DNA of 64,000 bases. Origin: Thozetella sp. PMI_491 (taxonomy: Eukaryota > Ascomycota > Sordariomycetes > Chaetosphaeriales > Chaetosphaeriaceae). Of the stretch, positions 1 to 11,909 are shown one piece after another. The DNA lies in contig MU270025.1 in assembly GCA_021432635.1 (NCBI GenBank), positions 1,013,244 to 1,077,243 on the forward strand, in the 5' to 3' direction. The notes under the pieces are model-generated. The model made no database searches and was not told the origin of the DNA. It worked only from the letters and a program-made list of their open reading frames with translations. Made by a program: the position numbers and the translations under genes. Every line of letters starts with the position of its first letter. Within the stretch, counting starts at the first letter, position 1.

Positions 1-97
1 GCCTATGATGAAGTCTTACGCAAGCAGTAAGCAGGTGAGAGCGCCATCGGGAGCATCTCTTATTCTCCCTCCTTGCTAACCACATAACGCAGAGACA

Positions 98-3000
98 ATG
101 GCAGAGAGTTCCCTCGCTAAGTTTAGTCTGGGCTTGACACCCGATGCATTTGGTCGGGCTAATGCTCATACTGCTACCCGGATCTCCAGCCTGAAAGCTG
201 TGACGAGCTCGGCACAGAATAAAGCCAACAAGCATGCCAAGTTGGAGGGGCACATCGTGGCGGTCGGCGAATTTGGCAAGAAAATGCAGGACACCATCAG
301 CGCGGCACTAACAGCCTACCCGCTCGCAGGTATGGCGTGGTCCGGTCTCTGTGCAGTTGCGCCATACATTGCGCAGCCATTGAGTTCGCGCAAAGATATG
401 CGCGACGGCCTGCAGCATGTCATAGACCAGCTGGGCTGGTATATGGATCTCGTTCGCGTGCTTCTCCGAAGTAGCTGGGAGAAAGGCGAAGAGTTTGCGC
501 AGCTTCAAAAGACGCCTGAAGCGTGCGTTGTCCAGCTGTACGAGAAACTGGTGCTTTACCAAGTCCATGTCGTCGTCGAGGTCTTTCACACCAACAAGCT
601 TGTGAAACTGATAAAGGTATATCTCGGTCAGACAAACTGGGCACAGGAGATCGAAGATATCAAAAACCTTGAACAGTCAGTCGTCAAGCGCATCTCAGAG
701 GGCCTCAAAGTGGAGGTGGCCGAACACCTCCGGGGACTCTCCAGCCACGTAGTCTCCATCGACGAAACACTCCTAAGAATAGAGAAGGGCGCCGAGGAGG
801 GTCGCATCCGGGAAGCGGTCGAGCGCCACGGGGATCTTATTGGCAAGTTCAAGGCCATTGACTACGAATACACGATGAAGATGAATCCACTGCGAGTCGA
901 AGGGACATGCGAATGGATATGTCAGCATCCCGGCTTCAAGAGTTGGCCGGACGGCCCAGATAAGATGCTCCTGGTTTCAGCCGATCCGGGTTGCGGGAAA
1001 TCGGTGTTAGCAAGGTACCTGGTTGAAGACTTTCTCCCGCGACAGAAACCCGAGTCGGCCGTTTGCTACTTCTTCTTCAAGGAGCAGCTGAAGCCCGAAA
1101 ACCGAGAACAAACGGTAGCACTATGTGCCATCTTACACAGCCTCTTCACCCAGCGACCGCTCCTGGTGGATGCATGCAACAAGGCAGTGAGAGAAGCCGG
1201 AAATCGGCTGCAGTCTGACTTCACTGCGCTCTGGGATATTTTTGAGAAGGTCGTGACCGACAAGACTGCGGGGCCAGTTCTTGTTGTTCTCGACGCCCTG
1301 GACGAGTGCAATCCCAAGGAGCGAGAGCGCTTACTTGGGTGGATAAACATTCTACTATCCCGACCGGAAAAGGCTTCCGGAGTAAAGTTTCTGTGTACAA
1401 CAAGAGGGTATCCGAGAATTGCCGACCTTTTCGATGCTCTTGGTACTAGCAAAGTACGCCTGTCGGGGGAAGATAAGATTAATGCTGGGAAGATCCAGAA
1501 GGAAATCGGGCTCGTCGTCGAGCATCGCCTGAAAGAGCTAGCCAAGCCACCCAAGAGCCTGGTAGAGTCACAGATCCAGTCAATTCGGAATGCCCTTGGC
1601 AGCAATGGGCAGACTCAAAGGACATATCTGTGGGTGAAACTCATGTTCGACGCACTGGAGGAGGAGCTCGACAATGCTGCGGACGACATAGCTACGCTCG
1701 TCGCCAAGCTCCCGCAGACACTGTCGGGAGTATACGAGACGCTTCTCAGAAGAGTCAAGAGCGATGATTTTGACGCAGTTCAGATCGTATTACGTCTCGT
1801 GATAGCCGCAAACAGGCCGCTGACGCTGCGGGAACTCAATACTGCTCTCAAGGTCCGAGGCAAGATTGGGGTGAAGAACGAGGCTGCCCTTCACCTTGTC
1901 CCCGACGATAATTTCCGGAGATAGGTTAGCTCAGCTTGTGGCTTCTTCCTCTCAGTCCACGATGAATTTGTGTACTTCATTCATTTGACTGCCAAAGAGT
2001 TCCTAATGAACCGAGCCGAGGGCCAGGTTAACAGCACGAGGCAGAACGCAGGTTGGGCGCATTCTATCACCGAAAGAGACGCGCAAGCTACCATGTCTGA
2101 GAGCTGCATCGCCTATCTATCGATCAGACACTTCCACGGCACCTTCTTCACGAAGCTCGTTGCAAAGGCATTTGATCAATGGGCCTTCTGTGGCGCAAGT
2201 TGGGCGCGGTACAAAACCGGCGAAGACATTGCTGTGGAGATTATGGCCGGCGAGGGCTACTACGAGGACGTTCACGAAGTGAGGGAGCGGCGATCAAAAG
2301 TTCTGGAAAAGTACGGCTTTCTTGAATATGTTTGCGGCAACTGGTTGGACCATTTTCATGCTTCACAATACATTGAAGGGACTAATATGATCCGCGATGT
2401 TGAGCCCTCCTACATCGAGCATTATACCGCACTTCTAAATGGTCAAAACTTGTCGAGTCATCCTTGGTTTCGCATCACGCTCCATCTCCTCCTCGAGGCC
2501 GACCGGTTCAAGCTAGTCAAGAACGAAGCGATCAGCTTTGAAACGACTCGCCAGCTCGCAGCTTACTTTGGACACCTTCGCTTCCTGAAAATGCAAATTG
2601 CAACTGAATACCTGACCTGGCCTGAAAATCGTCTCAACATTATCGAAGACGAAAGTTTGGCTCACTGGGCATCCCTGGGCGGCTCAGCGGAGTGTGTTCG
2701 ATATCTTAACGAATTGGTGAGGGATGGTGCTCACGCTACTTTACCGTTGTCGAACAAAGCGCCGCTTGTTTGGGCGGCTGCTGGTGGGCATATCGATGCC
2801 ATGAAGGCATTGGCTGACCATGATACAAATAAACTGGCTGGGTATGGCACAGTAAACAACCAAGACTCGTCCGAGCAAAACGCGCTGTTGACTATTCTCA
2901 ATCTGTTTTCCTCTGGCGATATCCACCTGACGGACCAGGAAGCGGCCGCTCGTTTCAGAACTGTAATCAAGGTTCTGGTTTCTCTTGGATCCGACCTCAG

Positions 3001-4051
3001 ACTCGCCGACAAGGACGGATCCACAGCTTCACATCACTCCCGTGCTGGAATTGATGAGGTTGATCCTGATGTGGATGCTGCTGTTCTCGAGGCTTCCCGC
3101 GTGTCGATGTACCCGCCAAAGAAGAACTACCATACTAAGCAAAAGTCCAAACTTCCGCACCCCTGGAACGTCCTTTTTCTTCTCCATGCCGGTGCCGATA
3201 TCAAAGCCAAAGACAACGACGGCCGGACCCCGCTGTTTTCAGCAATTCGCACCTACGACATTGCGCTCTTGCGTGTTCTTCTCGCGCATGGTGCCAAGCC
3301 CAACACCCAAGAGAAGACGGAAGGGAAGACTCCCATTCATCTTGCCGCCATAGCATCGCAACATGCCAGAGCCCTCACATACCATCTACTGAGAGGCGGC
3401 GCCGATTGCAACTTGGCTACCAAGGACGGCAGCACGGTTCTTCACCTTATGGCAAAGAGCTTTGGGCTACAAGATGGCGTTCTTCCCTTACTGTTGGACA
3501 CGGGACGTGTCAAAATCGACACAAAAAACAAAGCGGGCTGGACCGCACTGCATTACGCGGCCGAACGTGGCAACCTGCCGATGTTGAAAGCTTTGCTTGA
3601 GAAAGGTGCCAACGCCAATGTACAGACCAAGCTGGAGAAGAAGACACCACTGCATTTGGCTATTTTCGAGAGACACCCCGTGAAGATCATCGAGCAACTG
3701 CTCAATTCAGGCGCCTCTGCCGGCATTCCCGACCGCGATGGGCAGACTCCACTGCATGTCTTATGCTCGCTGCGTCCAAGCGAGCACTCCAGCCTGCCGA
3801 AGGAGGCACAGATGACAATGGCGCGGCTATTAATGGAACACAGTGGCATTCGAGAGACAGTTGACAAGGAGGGAAGGACTGCGTCGAATTTAGCCAAGGA
3901 AAAAGGCCTAGAGGAGTTAGTCGAGTTCCTAGATAGTTGGGATTCGAGCCAGAAGGATCCGGCAAATGCTTCTGACGCACAAAGGGTATCTGGAGAGCAA
4001 GCACATTCTGTTCCCGAAACTAACGGCATAGTACCAGGTAAACAACATTGA
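98..4051 (+). pseudogene. NWD/NACHT-ankyrin NLR-like protein, interrupted by an in-frame stop
   Basis: Fungal STAND (NLR-like) protein of the type used in non-self recognition and regulated cell death. Residues 1 to about 260 resemble the NWD NACHT N-terminal domain. The NTPase follows, with a P-loop ADPGCGKS at residues 295-302, a Walker B region VLVVLDALDEC near 394-404 and a CTTRGYPR sensor-like segment at 433-440. The second part (1970-4051) carries the CGFF...YFIHLTAKEFL segment that ends NACHT modules, then at least six ankyrin repeats. The two parts are in the same frame, separated only by TAG at 1922-1924. Conserved sequence continues straight through (FRR, stop, VSSACGFF), and no frame-preserving intron removes the stop. 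Bases 35-92 look like an intron (GTGAGA donor, GCTAAC branch, CGCAG acceptor), so the gene may begin before the window. A functional truncated protein cannot be excluded. Confidence 0.68.
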
Positions 4052-4173
4052 TTCATCTGTGGTGGTAAGGTATATTAAGAGTAATACATATATCCTGAGT
4101 GTTTTCTGTTATTCTCAATGATCACCAAATTTCAACTATGCATCCTTCACTCGCCGAGATCAAATTTCGGTTC

Positions 4174-6267
4174 CTATCGTATTTCTATACCCTGAAGCGT
4201 TGATAACCAGGCATCGACATCCTCTCCCACGGCCTCGCCGTCCATCAAGCCTTGGACATACGCCGGGCAGACCAATTCATAGTCTTCTCCACCGCCGGGT
4301 CTCAACAAGAAAGTATTTGTATGTCCTGGTATGATGCATACGACGTCGCCTTGCCGGGTAAGCCGTGTGCCAACCCCAAGGCGGCCTTCGTTTGTGATAA
4401 AAATGGCCTGCTGGAAGGACCGCTCATAATGCGACTGGAAAAAGGTCCAGATAGGCTCAAATGCATCGCCCAAGTTCGGATCTCGGCGCGTGGAAGAGGC
4501 CTTGGCAACAAGCGTATTCAACACATTTAATGCGATCTGCGGGTCGTCTGGTAGGTCCAGGTTCGTGAGGTTGAAGCCAACAGCGGAAAAGAGCTCAAAG
4601 CCTTCGAATAGGTGGTTGAAGCGGCTTGAACCTATCTCTAAGCGGGTGTCGTATGGTTCGTATCGGCCGAGCATCAAGGCCATAAACGTTGTTCGCACCA
4701 GTTGCTCAGCGTCAATGTCATCGTGGATGTTGGCGAGCTTTACCATTATGTCATAGACCAGACGTGAGCGTTTTCCAATCAACATTTTTGCGTCTACGCG
4801 ATTCTCGACGGGTGCGTCTTCATCTCCGAACTCCCATGTCTGCGAGATTGTGTCGACAACGGCGCCTTTAAGGAGCAGGTTCCGACCACGGACAGTGAAG
4901 CCCGCTGATTCGATCGAAGTCTGGCCGCATGCTTGGTAGTCCGTGAAGTACATCCTTTTCCCAGAGTCGTCCAGGGACGTCAAATCGACCACCCAGGACG
5001 GCAAAGAAACCAAGTTCCGCCGATAGCCGATGCCTGCGCGCTGCAGCGGAGAGAACAGAGAGATCGATTCCTCTGAAGTGAATTCCGCGGACAAGACCCA
5101 CTCAATCCAGCGTGAGGAGAATTCAAGATAAAGATCCTCTACTGATCGGGTGTAGTCAGCTGCTGTGAATTCCTTCGCAATGCCCAGAAGACCGTAAATA
5201 TGATCCCTAGGGTCAGTCGCCTTGGCTCTCGATGTCATAAGAATCACATAGAAAATCGAGAAGAAATTAACATCCCTAGAGTAACGAAAAGCCCGAATAG
5301 ATGTGAGTGGGAATAACTCGTGTGTGAGGTGTAGACGCCGCAAGTGAGGGAATTCGTCGAATATACTTTCGAGTACCTTGGTAGGGGTGCCGAATTGGAC
5401 GCAGACGAGGCTCAAGTCGTCCCAGGACAGTGATTTCGTTCCACATAGGATGTAGAGACGTGTTGCCAATACCGCCTCCTGGATTATCCATATTCGCTTC
5501 CAGTATGGCCGCTGGAGGAAACGCCTCATGGCCAGCCACGGGCTTGCATGGCCGGCACCAGTCAGCTCGGGCATGTGTCTCAACCAGGCAAGCCCGTTCT
5601 CCGACAAAGGCAAATGCGACGGTCCCTTCGGGGTCAATTCTAGAGCATCCGATTCGGGCTCTTTCCACTCTGATTTGGCTCTTAGAGAGGCTTGATTCAC
5701 TAAGCTCGGTAACCCTGATTCGTTAGGCAGTTGCGGAGACAAGAGAGGCGACTGTGATGCTCTCCGGGCTCTTCGTTCGGTAGAATTGTCTGCGTTTGTT
5801 ATTGCATTCTCTTTCCGTATTTCTTCTGCCATATTGATGAATGTGTCAATCGCCAAGTCACTGTCACTGGATGCCTCGCCCAAGTATCCGACAACCCTAG
5901 TCGATTCGCGGTAGATCCGCGGAATGAGATTGATCTGGCTAGACTTCTCAACGACATCTTGCTGGTTTATACAGAGCGCATCCACCCAAAGCATGAATGA
6001 ATTTGCTGAGTGGATGGTGCGGAGGGTGGAGAGCGCCATATATAGGCTTCCAGTGACAGGGACAGTTTGGTCGTTGACCTTGATAGTATGGGTGGGAGTC
6101 GGGTCGCCCCATACGTAGGACAGTGCTTCATACTGCGGCTGGTTGTCTAATCTCACAACCTGCATAGAGCAGGAAATGGTAGCGTCGCTGTCCTCCGTCG
6201 GCATAAAGACGGTGATCAGTCGGATCTCAGTGTTATCGCGCGCTAGCGCACCGTACAGGGAAGCCAT
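4174..6267 (-). CDS. HET-domain (heterokaryon incompatibility) protein
   Basis: Single-exon 697-residue protein. The HET domain starts near residue 46 with YEALSYVWGD and continues to LWVDALCINQ at 93-102, followed by IYRESTRVVGYLG; these are the family hallmarks. Around residues 345-365 the stretch RAKATDPRDHIYGLLGIA matches the usual post-HET segment of the large HET proteins. HET domains act in programmed cell death after non-self fusion; the rest of the protein has no recognisable second domain. The ATG at 6267 has a purine at -3. It converges on the interrupted NLR with about 120 bases between the two stops, an arrangement often seen in allorecognition islands. Assignment to the HET family is firm; the recognition partner is unknown. 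Confidence 0.93.
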   Translation of the reverse strand: MASLYGALARDNTEIRLITVFMPTEDSDATISCSMQVVRLDNQPQYEALSYVWGDPTPTHTIKVNDQTVPVTGSLYMALSTLRTIHSANSFMLWVDALCINQQDVVEKSSQINLIPRIYRESTRVVGYLGEASSDSDLAIDTFINMAEEIRKENAITNADNSTERRARRASQSPLLSPQLPNESGLPSLVNQASLRAKSEWKEPESDALELTPKGPSHLPLSENGLAWLRHMPELTGAGHASPWLAMRRFLQRPYWKRIWIIQEAVLATRLYILCGTKSLSWDDLSLVCVQFGTPTKVLESIFDEFPHLRRLHLTHELFPLTSIRAFRYSRDVNFFSIFYVILMTSRAKATDPRDHIYGLLGIAKEFTAADYTRSVEDLYLEFSSRWIEWVLSAEFTSEESISLFSPLQRAGIGYRRNLVSLPSWVVDLTSLDDSGKRMYFTDYQACGQTSIESAGFTVRGRNLLLKGAVVDTISQTWEFGDEDAPVENRVDAKMLIGKRSRLVYDIMVKLANIHDDIDAEQLVRTTFMALMLGRYEPYDTRLEIGSSRFNHLFEGFELFSAVGFNLTNLDLPDDPQIALNVLNTLVAKASSTRRDPNLGDAFEPIWTFFQSHYERSFQQAIFITNEGRLGVGTRLTRQGDVVCIIPGHTNTFLLRPGGGEDYELVCPAYVQGLMDGEAVGEDVDAWLSTLQGIEIR

Positions 6268-6830
6268 GTTTGCGGCTGAAGCGCAGTCCTAGCAACGTGC
6301 TCGTATTGACAAACGCAGGCCGCGGAGACAAAGAGAAAATTGGGTAGAAAAATGAATCGAAGAGGCATCACAGTGGACGGAGTGGTTCGTCGAAGCTGTC
6401 GTGCTCTGAGAAGCAGAATCGGATGTCCAATCTGCAAGGCGGCAAGCGAGGCAGACCCTAAGCGGGGAGGTGCACAGCCACGCTGTTGTCGGCCTAGAAT
6501 GGTGCAAGCGGCTGAGGCAAACTGATAGCAAGGTAGTCTAGTACTTGTCAGGCGCTCTCGTTGTCGCCTTCTAACGCCGTTTTCGCATCAAGACCACTCG
6601 CGGCAAAATTTCCAGGTCAGGCTCTCAAAAGGCATGCGCGGGCCAGTGCCGTTGATATTGCCAAATTCTGCGGCAAAGGTCGGTGCAAAGGTACTCCTAA
6701 ATGGCCATTGCCCTAGATAACCGCCTTCGTCGTGCCCATTACACGTGGAGCTTTTTGGCTAAACATTTTCCAATCCTTTTTTCGGATTGCGTTGCTATCA
6801 CTTCCGATGACCGAGCCTGTGATTACTTTC
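6268..6830. other. Intergenic: HET promoter side and 3' side of the first Zn2Cys6 regulator
   Basis: About 560 bases between the HET start codon and the stop codon of the next minus-strand gene. Only short unsupported open frames are present. I see no RNA gene, repeat or convincing regulatory motif. Confidence 0.6.
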
Positions 6831-8869
6831 CTAGATATCCCTGTACATGTACATCTCGATCACGTCTTCGGGGTCCACCTGCCAAATGTTAAAGCTTTCC
6901 AAGAACTCGGAGTTGGGGGCAGCGCCCGTAGTCTGTGAGGCAAGGTTTGACTGGCCCTGATTTGTTCCAAGAATGTCTGCGTGGCGGTATCCGCCGATAT
7001 TCGCCCAGCGTCCCGTCGACCCTGCTTCAAATCTCGGCACCGATTTGTCCGTGACACCGTGAGGGGCCCCAAGATTGGAGCGCTTGCGAAGTTCTGTATA
7101 CCACGGAAGGAGTCTCGACCGGAGGGCATAGAGCCATGTTGCAGCGGCGTTGCTTCCCGAACCATCTGCGGCTAGCAAGAGAGCCCGTTGTAGAGCCTCG
7201 ATGTAAGTCTCCGTCTTCAAATCCGACAGGCTGACGGTAGATGGGATGCCTCTTAGGATCCTATAAGCGGCGTGGAACAACAATCGCAGGGCATAAAATA
7301 CCCGTCCGAATGTGACAATGGGCATGCATCGCACTCTCTTGGGGTCCATCTCGATGAATATGTTGAGGATCTCCTGCGCCGCCGATACGCATCCTGGTGT
7401 AATCTCTTTCCACGGCATATTGATATCGCCGTCCGTTTGTGGGGAGGATTCATCGAGTGATGGTAGTTTCCGGCTCGCCGCAGATTTATCTCGACTCTTC
7501 CTTGAATAAGGATATATTTCGTGGCTGTTACGTTAATCCTAGAATAGCGGCTGAGTACTGTGAATTGTCTTACATGAGGATGAAGTTGTAATGATACTCG
7601 AGTAGGAGATCCTCTGTTATACATTAGCAGATGAGAGGATTCCTGGGCATGCATCATACCATTCATAATCTCTGGAGGCCTGTTCCGGATCCACTGTTCG
7701 AGTTTCCTCTCAAGCTGCCATACGGCCACATCTCGACTCCCATCTGGGCCGTTGTCGAACTGCATAGATGTGTCTGATGTTATGCGAGGAAGCGTGACCC
7801 ATGCCACAAGGGATTGGTCGACTCGGTCCTGAGAGCTCTCCATACGCTCTAGAGCTCGCTGAACCAATGCGTCGTCGTAGGTGAGCTTTGAGGGCTTTCC
7901 CGTTTTCATTTCGACGCTGCATAGGTAGTTAGCATTCATAACTCCGAAGAAGGACCGAGTTGGGATCATGGTTTCGTACAGTCCATTGGCCCAGTGCCAT
8001 ACCAGGAGTTCCCGTGCGATGTCCCTGGCTAGGTCATCAGATGTCGGTGGGTTGTGTGCGATGGAGCGGGCAAGTTTGGTAACCATCATGGTGGCTAAGT
8101 CCATATAACCCATAATCAGCTGCAGTCTGTTGTATGTAGGTTCGTAGTGGTGAAGTATGTATATGTGAGTGACGAGCAAGACCTCGATCGACGGCGTGGC
8201 TTCCGGGTCGAGCTTGATCTGCAGTAATTTGTCCATCTCGGAAGAAAGGGACTTCGATAAGTTCGATTTGCGGCCGAGGCTTGCAGCACTGGCACAAAGA
8301 ATTCCCAGCCACAGGATGGGTCTTGACTCTCGCAGCTGAGAGCAAGTCAAGTTTACCGGAAGCCAGGCCCCGAAAGATCGTCCTTCGATCCCCATGCGGA
8401 ATTCGTGCACAAGCTCGTTGGCCTCCTCGAGGGTGAGAATGCCTTGTTCTACAACATCGCCGGCAGCTTGGGAAGCCGGGTTCGTGGGAGTAGTCTCGAC
8501 GAGGGCCGAGCATGACGACGGTGTTGGGGCTATGGGCGATGCAGGATCATCGACTCGGTTGGCCGAGGCACTACTATGTGCGAGCCATTCCGGACTATCC
8601 ACGCCATTTTCTCTTAGCAGATCCCGTACCCGTTGTTCTAGCTTCGCGATCCTCTGCTTCTTGGTCTGCGTGGGCTTCTTTCTGGCACCTAAAAAGGTGA
8701 AGGTGCAGATGCCCCCATTTTTGGCACAACGCCGACAGGGACCATCAGCCGGAAACGGGTCCAATGCACAGCGGACTTTAGATGCGTGACAGGCGTCGCA
8801 GGCCTTCCGAAGCGGAGGCGCAGGGGCCGCTATTCCCGGCATTGGCCCATCTCGCACCCTTTCGAACAT
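6831..8869 (-). CDS. Zn(II)2Cys6 fungal transcription factor
   Basis: Three exons: 8869-7660, 7613-7574 and 7524-6831, giving 647 residues. The binuclear zinc cluster is C-x2-C-x6-C-x10-C-x2-C-x6-C, with cysteines at 24, 27, 34, 45, 48 and 55. A short basic/coiled segment KKQRIAKLEQRVRDLL follows, then a long helical region resembling the fungal-specific regulatory domain. Intron 1 (7659-7614, 46 nt) has GTATGA, GCTAATG and AACAG. Intron 2 (7573-7525, 49 nt) has GTAAGA and AACAG. Splicing gives the family-like run LLLEYHYNFILIHEI, which no unspliced frame gives. I chose the ATG at 8869 because the upstream frame is low-complexity and the zinc cluster follows closely. It lies back to back with the P450, so it is a candidate pathway-specific regulator (inference). 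Confidence 0.88.
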
Positions 8870-9766
8870 TGGGAGTCGTTCGGCCGAGATGCGGACCGAC
8901 GGCTTGTTTTGGTCACGACGGAGCTGCCGCTCGTGAATACGGCCCGGGTTGCGGTCAAATACAAAGCAAAATGTCAAACACGCATACGACGCGCCTGGGC
9001 CGGCCGGAGGGGAGCAAGGGAAGAAGAACGCCTCGAAATTTGTGAAGAGGTGGGAAAAAGTGAGGGGCCGGCTGCTAAGCCGCAATCTCGGCGGGAATCA
9101 TGGCCCAGAGGGAAATGGCGGTCATGACGGCGTAGCGAAGATCCCGGGCCCATCCTCTATTCAGCTTTCGGCGGCGCGTGGCCGTTGAGTTACGAGGCCT
9201 TTGTGCAGGGTTATGCAGCGTCGGCGCAAAACCGACCGCCGAGCCGGTGAGGAGTGGAGCAAACCCCAGAGTGACAATGTGGAGTGACAGGCGGAGCTCC
9301 GTAAGCCGGCGCCCGGAATTCCGGTCTAGCGCACAGGAGATTGGGCAGACCAAGATGGTGTTTATAACCCCTGGGCTACTTGATCGTCCCGTGCGCACTA
9401 ATGCCGGCTTTCCGTATGGCTTCGGCAGTTCTCTGAATCATTGGTCTCCACCTTGTATCCATAAAGCTTGGCCGGGTAGCATTCTGGAGGCATGCATTAC
9501 AGGTTCTGGCGAACCGGTTGTGATGTTGTTTCGGCGCCGTGCAGCGGGCGAGACTCGCTCCGGTGCTGGCAGTGGAGTTCGGCGAGCGGGATGCCTTCGT
9601 CCTCGCGTCATGATGGCAGTCGACAAGAAACAGAGCCTTGGGGGGGGCGGGGGGGTTTCAAACTGTGAAAAAAAATATTTAAATAACAGTAGTTTTGGAC
9701 TCGGTTGTGTCTTTCCACGTTAAGCTCGACAACTACGAAGAAGAAGAGACAATACACTGTTTCAAA
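8870..9766. promoter_or_regulatory. Shared divergent promoter of Zn2Cys6 regulator and P450
   Basis: An 897-base region between two divergent start codons. Near the P450 side it holds a G-rich tract (about 9641-9656, interrupted by one C) followed by an A/T-rich element around 9669-9687 (AAATATTTAAATAAC), about 80-95 bases before the P450 ATG and plausible as a TATA-like core. I found no convincing CGG-spaced palindrome by eye. Confidence 0.5.
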
Positions 9767-11548
9767 ATGGCGTCGACCGTTCTGGGCTCGTGGGTGCACG
9801 ACATCACTGCCCAACCGATTAAGACCCTTCCCTACATTGTGGCTACGCTCATGTTCGTGGTCATCGTATCTTCTGTCTCAAATGACTCCATTCCGACCCT
9901 CAATCCCAAAGGATTCTTCGAATTTAGTGCCACACGGGCCAAGAAGCAGTTCATTGTGGGTGCAAAAGAAATGATGACGAACTGGTTTCGAGCCCATCCG
10001 GACAAGCCTGCACGCGTCATTGCCGACGTCTCCACTGTGACGCTCCTACCTCCGAGCTTGGTGAACGAAATGAGGAATGATGAACGCCTCAGTTTCGGGG
10101 GATTTATTAATAAGGCAAGGCTTGCTACTGTTCCTCTACACCCAGCATCCAGCTATAGAGATGTGTCAAGTTTGGTTATCACATAGTTATTGACACCAGG
10201 TTTCCAGGCCTTTCACGCGAACCTTCCCGGTTTTGAAGGCTTCCGAGAGGGGTTCCGGGACTCGCAGGTTGTTCAAACTGTAATCATTAAGGACCTCACG
10301 AAGCTTTTGAGTAAGACCGCCTGGTGTTACTACTATGTCCCTTCTAACAAACAACCAGATAAGATCACAGAGCCATTGACCCAGGAAACAGCCCTTACTC
10401 TCCCGGAACTCTTCGGTGATAACCCAGGTTAGGAAATACTCTAGTTGTGTGATCATCTTAAGCAAAGGCATGACTAACCGTTTTAGATTGGGTTGAGATT
10501 CCCCTACGAGAAGTCGTCCTTCGGCTCGTCGCTCGCATTTCGAGCCGTGTCTTCCTAGGAACCGAGCTATGCCGAAACGAAGAATGGCTCACAGTCACTC
10601 GAGAATATACAATCACGGCCTTCGCGGCAGCAGAGGCTCTGCGGTTATGGCCAGAACAGACCCGGTTTTTTGTCCACTGGTTCATTCCCGAGTGCCGTAA
10701 ATCTCGATCCCTTGTGAAAGAAGCCCGTCGGATAATCGAGCCCGTCATTGAAGAGCGACGCCGCCAGAAGAGCCAGGGAGTCACCGACTTCGACGACGCC
10801 GTCGAGTGGATGGAGAAGGAATCAAAGGGAAGCTATTATGACCCTGTCATTGCCCAGTTGCTGCTCTCGGTAGTCGCTATTCACACTACAACGGATCAGA
10901 TATGCCAGACATTGGCGGACCTGACGAGACATCCCGAGATGTTTGAGCCGCTGCGGAACGAGATCATCACCGAAATTGGGGAAGGCGGCTGGAAGAAGAC
11001 AACCTTGTACAACATGAAGCTCCTGGATAGCGTTCTCAAGGAGTCGCAGCGGCTCAAGCCTGTTGGATCAGGCAAGTGATGTTACACCCTCCCAGTCCAT
11101 GATCTTTTAATATTAACTCAATATAGCCTCTATGCGCCGGGTTGCCCAAGCAGACATCAAATTTTCCAACGGAACTTTCGTACGCAAGAACACCATGGTA
11201 GCCGTGTCGGCACATAGTATGTGGGACTCGCAGGTCTACGAGAACCCAGACGCATGGGACGGCTATCGGTTCCTCAAGATGAGAGAGACCCCGGGGAAGG
11301 AGAACCAAGCCCAGTTTGTCGCCACGAGCCCCAACCATCTTGGATTCGGACATGGCCAACATGCCTGCCCCGGTCGCTTCTTCGCATCGAACGAGCTTAA
11401 GATAGCGCTGTGCCATCTCCTCATGAAGTACGACTGGAGGCTTCCGGAGGGCGCGGACCCGAAAATCCGGACGTTCGGGTTTTCAATGCTCGCGGACCCG
11501 AAAATGAAGATGGAGTTGCGTAGGCGCCAAGAGGAGATTCCCATCTAA
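9767..11548 (+). CDS. Cytochrome P450 monooxygenase (ent-kaurene-oxidase-like fungal class)
   Basis: Five exons (9767-10114, 10208-10310, 10359-10427, 10487-11071, 11127-11548) encode 508 residues, a normal P450 length. An N-terminal hydrophobic segment (YIVATLMFVVIVSSV) suggests ER anchoring. The I-helix reads AIHTTTD at 304-310, the K-helix ExxR motif is KESQR, and the haem loop FGHGQHACPGR has its ligand at Cys449. The AIHTTTD form and the SPNHLGFGHG context resemble fungal P450s annotated as ent-kaurene-oxidase-like, which act on terpenoids, indoles and peptides; the substrate here is unknown. Introns 1 (10115-10207) and 4 (11072-11126) fit GC-AG splicing (AAG/GCAAGG and CAG/GCAAGT). Introns 2 and 3 are GT-AG. 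The gene is divergent from a Zn2Cys6 regulator and convergent with the ABC transporter. Confidence 0.93.
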
Positions 11549-11909
11549 GCAGGTAGGGATAGGCCAGGGCTCGACAAGTAGGGCGTGAGATTGATTCGCC
11601 GGACGCTTCTGTGGAACCCCCCTGGACATGATAGAATGGCAGAGCCTTCACTGTCCCAAAGATTGCGAACATTTTTTATTTTGTTTATTACACGCGCGGG
11701 CGTCCAAGGTGCTTACAGAACTTCACATATGGCCATATTCAATTCCATTGTTATATTTCACGCAGTGTCTTAATAGCGCTGTAGTATGCCACTTAACTAG
11801 GATGACGCCAAACCCGACGCCGAACACCTTTTTGATTGACTAGGAGTCTTCTATAATGATTACCTATCTATGCATGATCTTCCCAACAGACGCCAGTATA
11901 GCTTAGTCT
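11549..11909. other. Convergent 3' intergenic region, P450 and ABC transporter
   Basis: About 360 bases between two converging stop codons, A/T-rich after 11650 as expected for 3' untranslated and polyadenylation sequence. No gene is supported. Confidence 0.6.
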
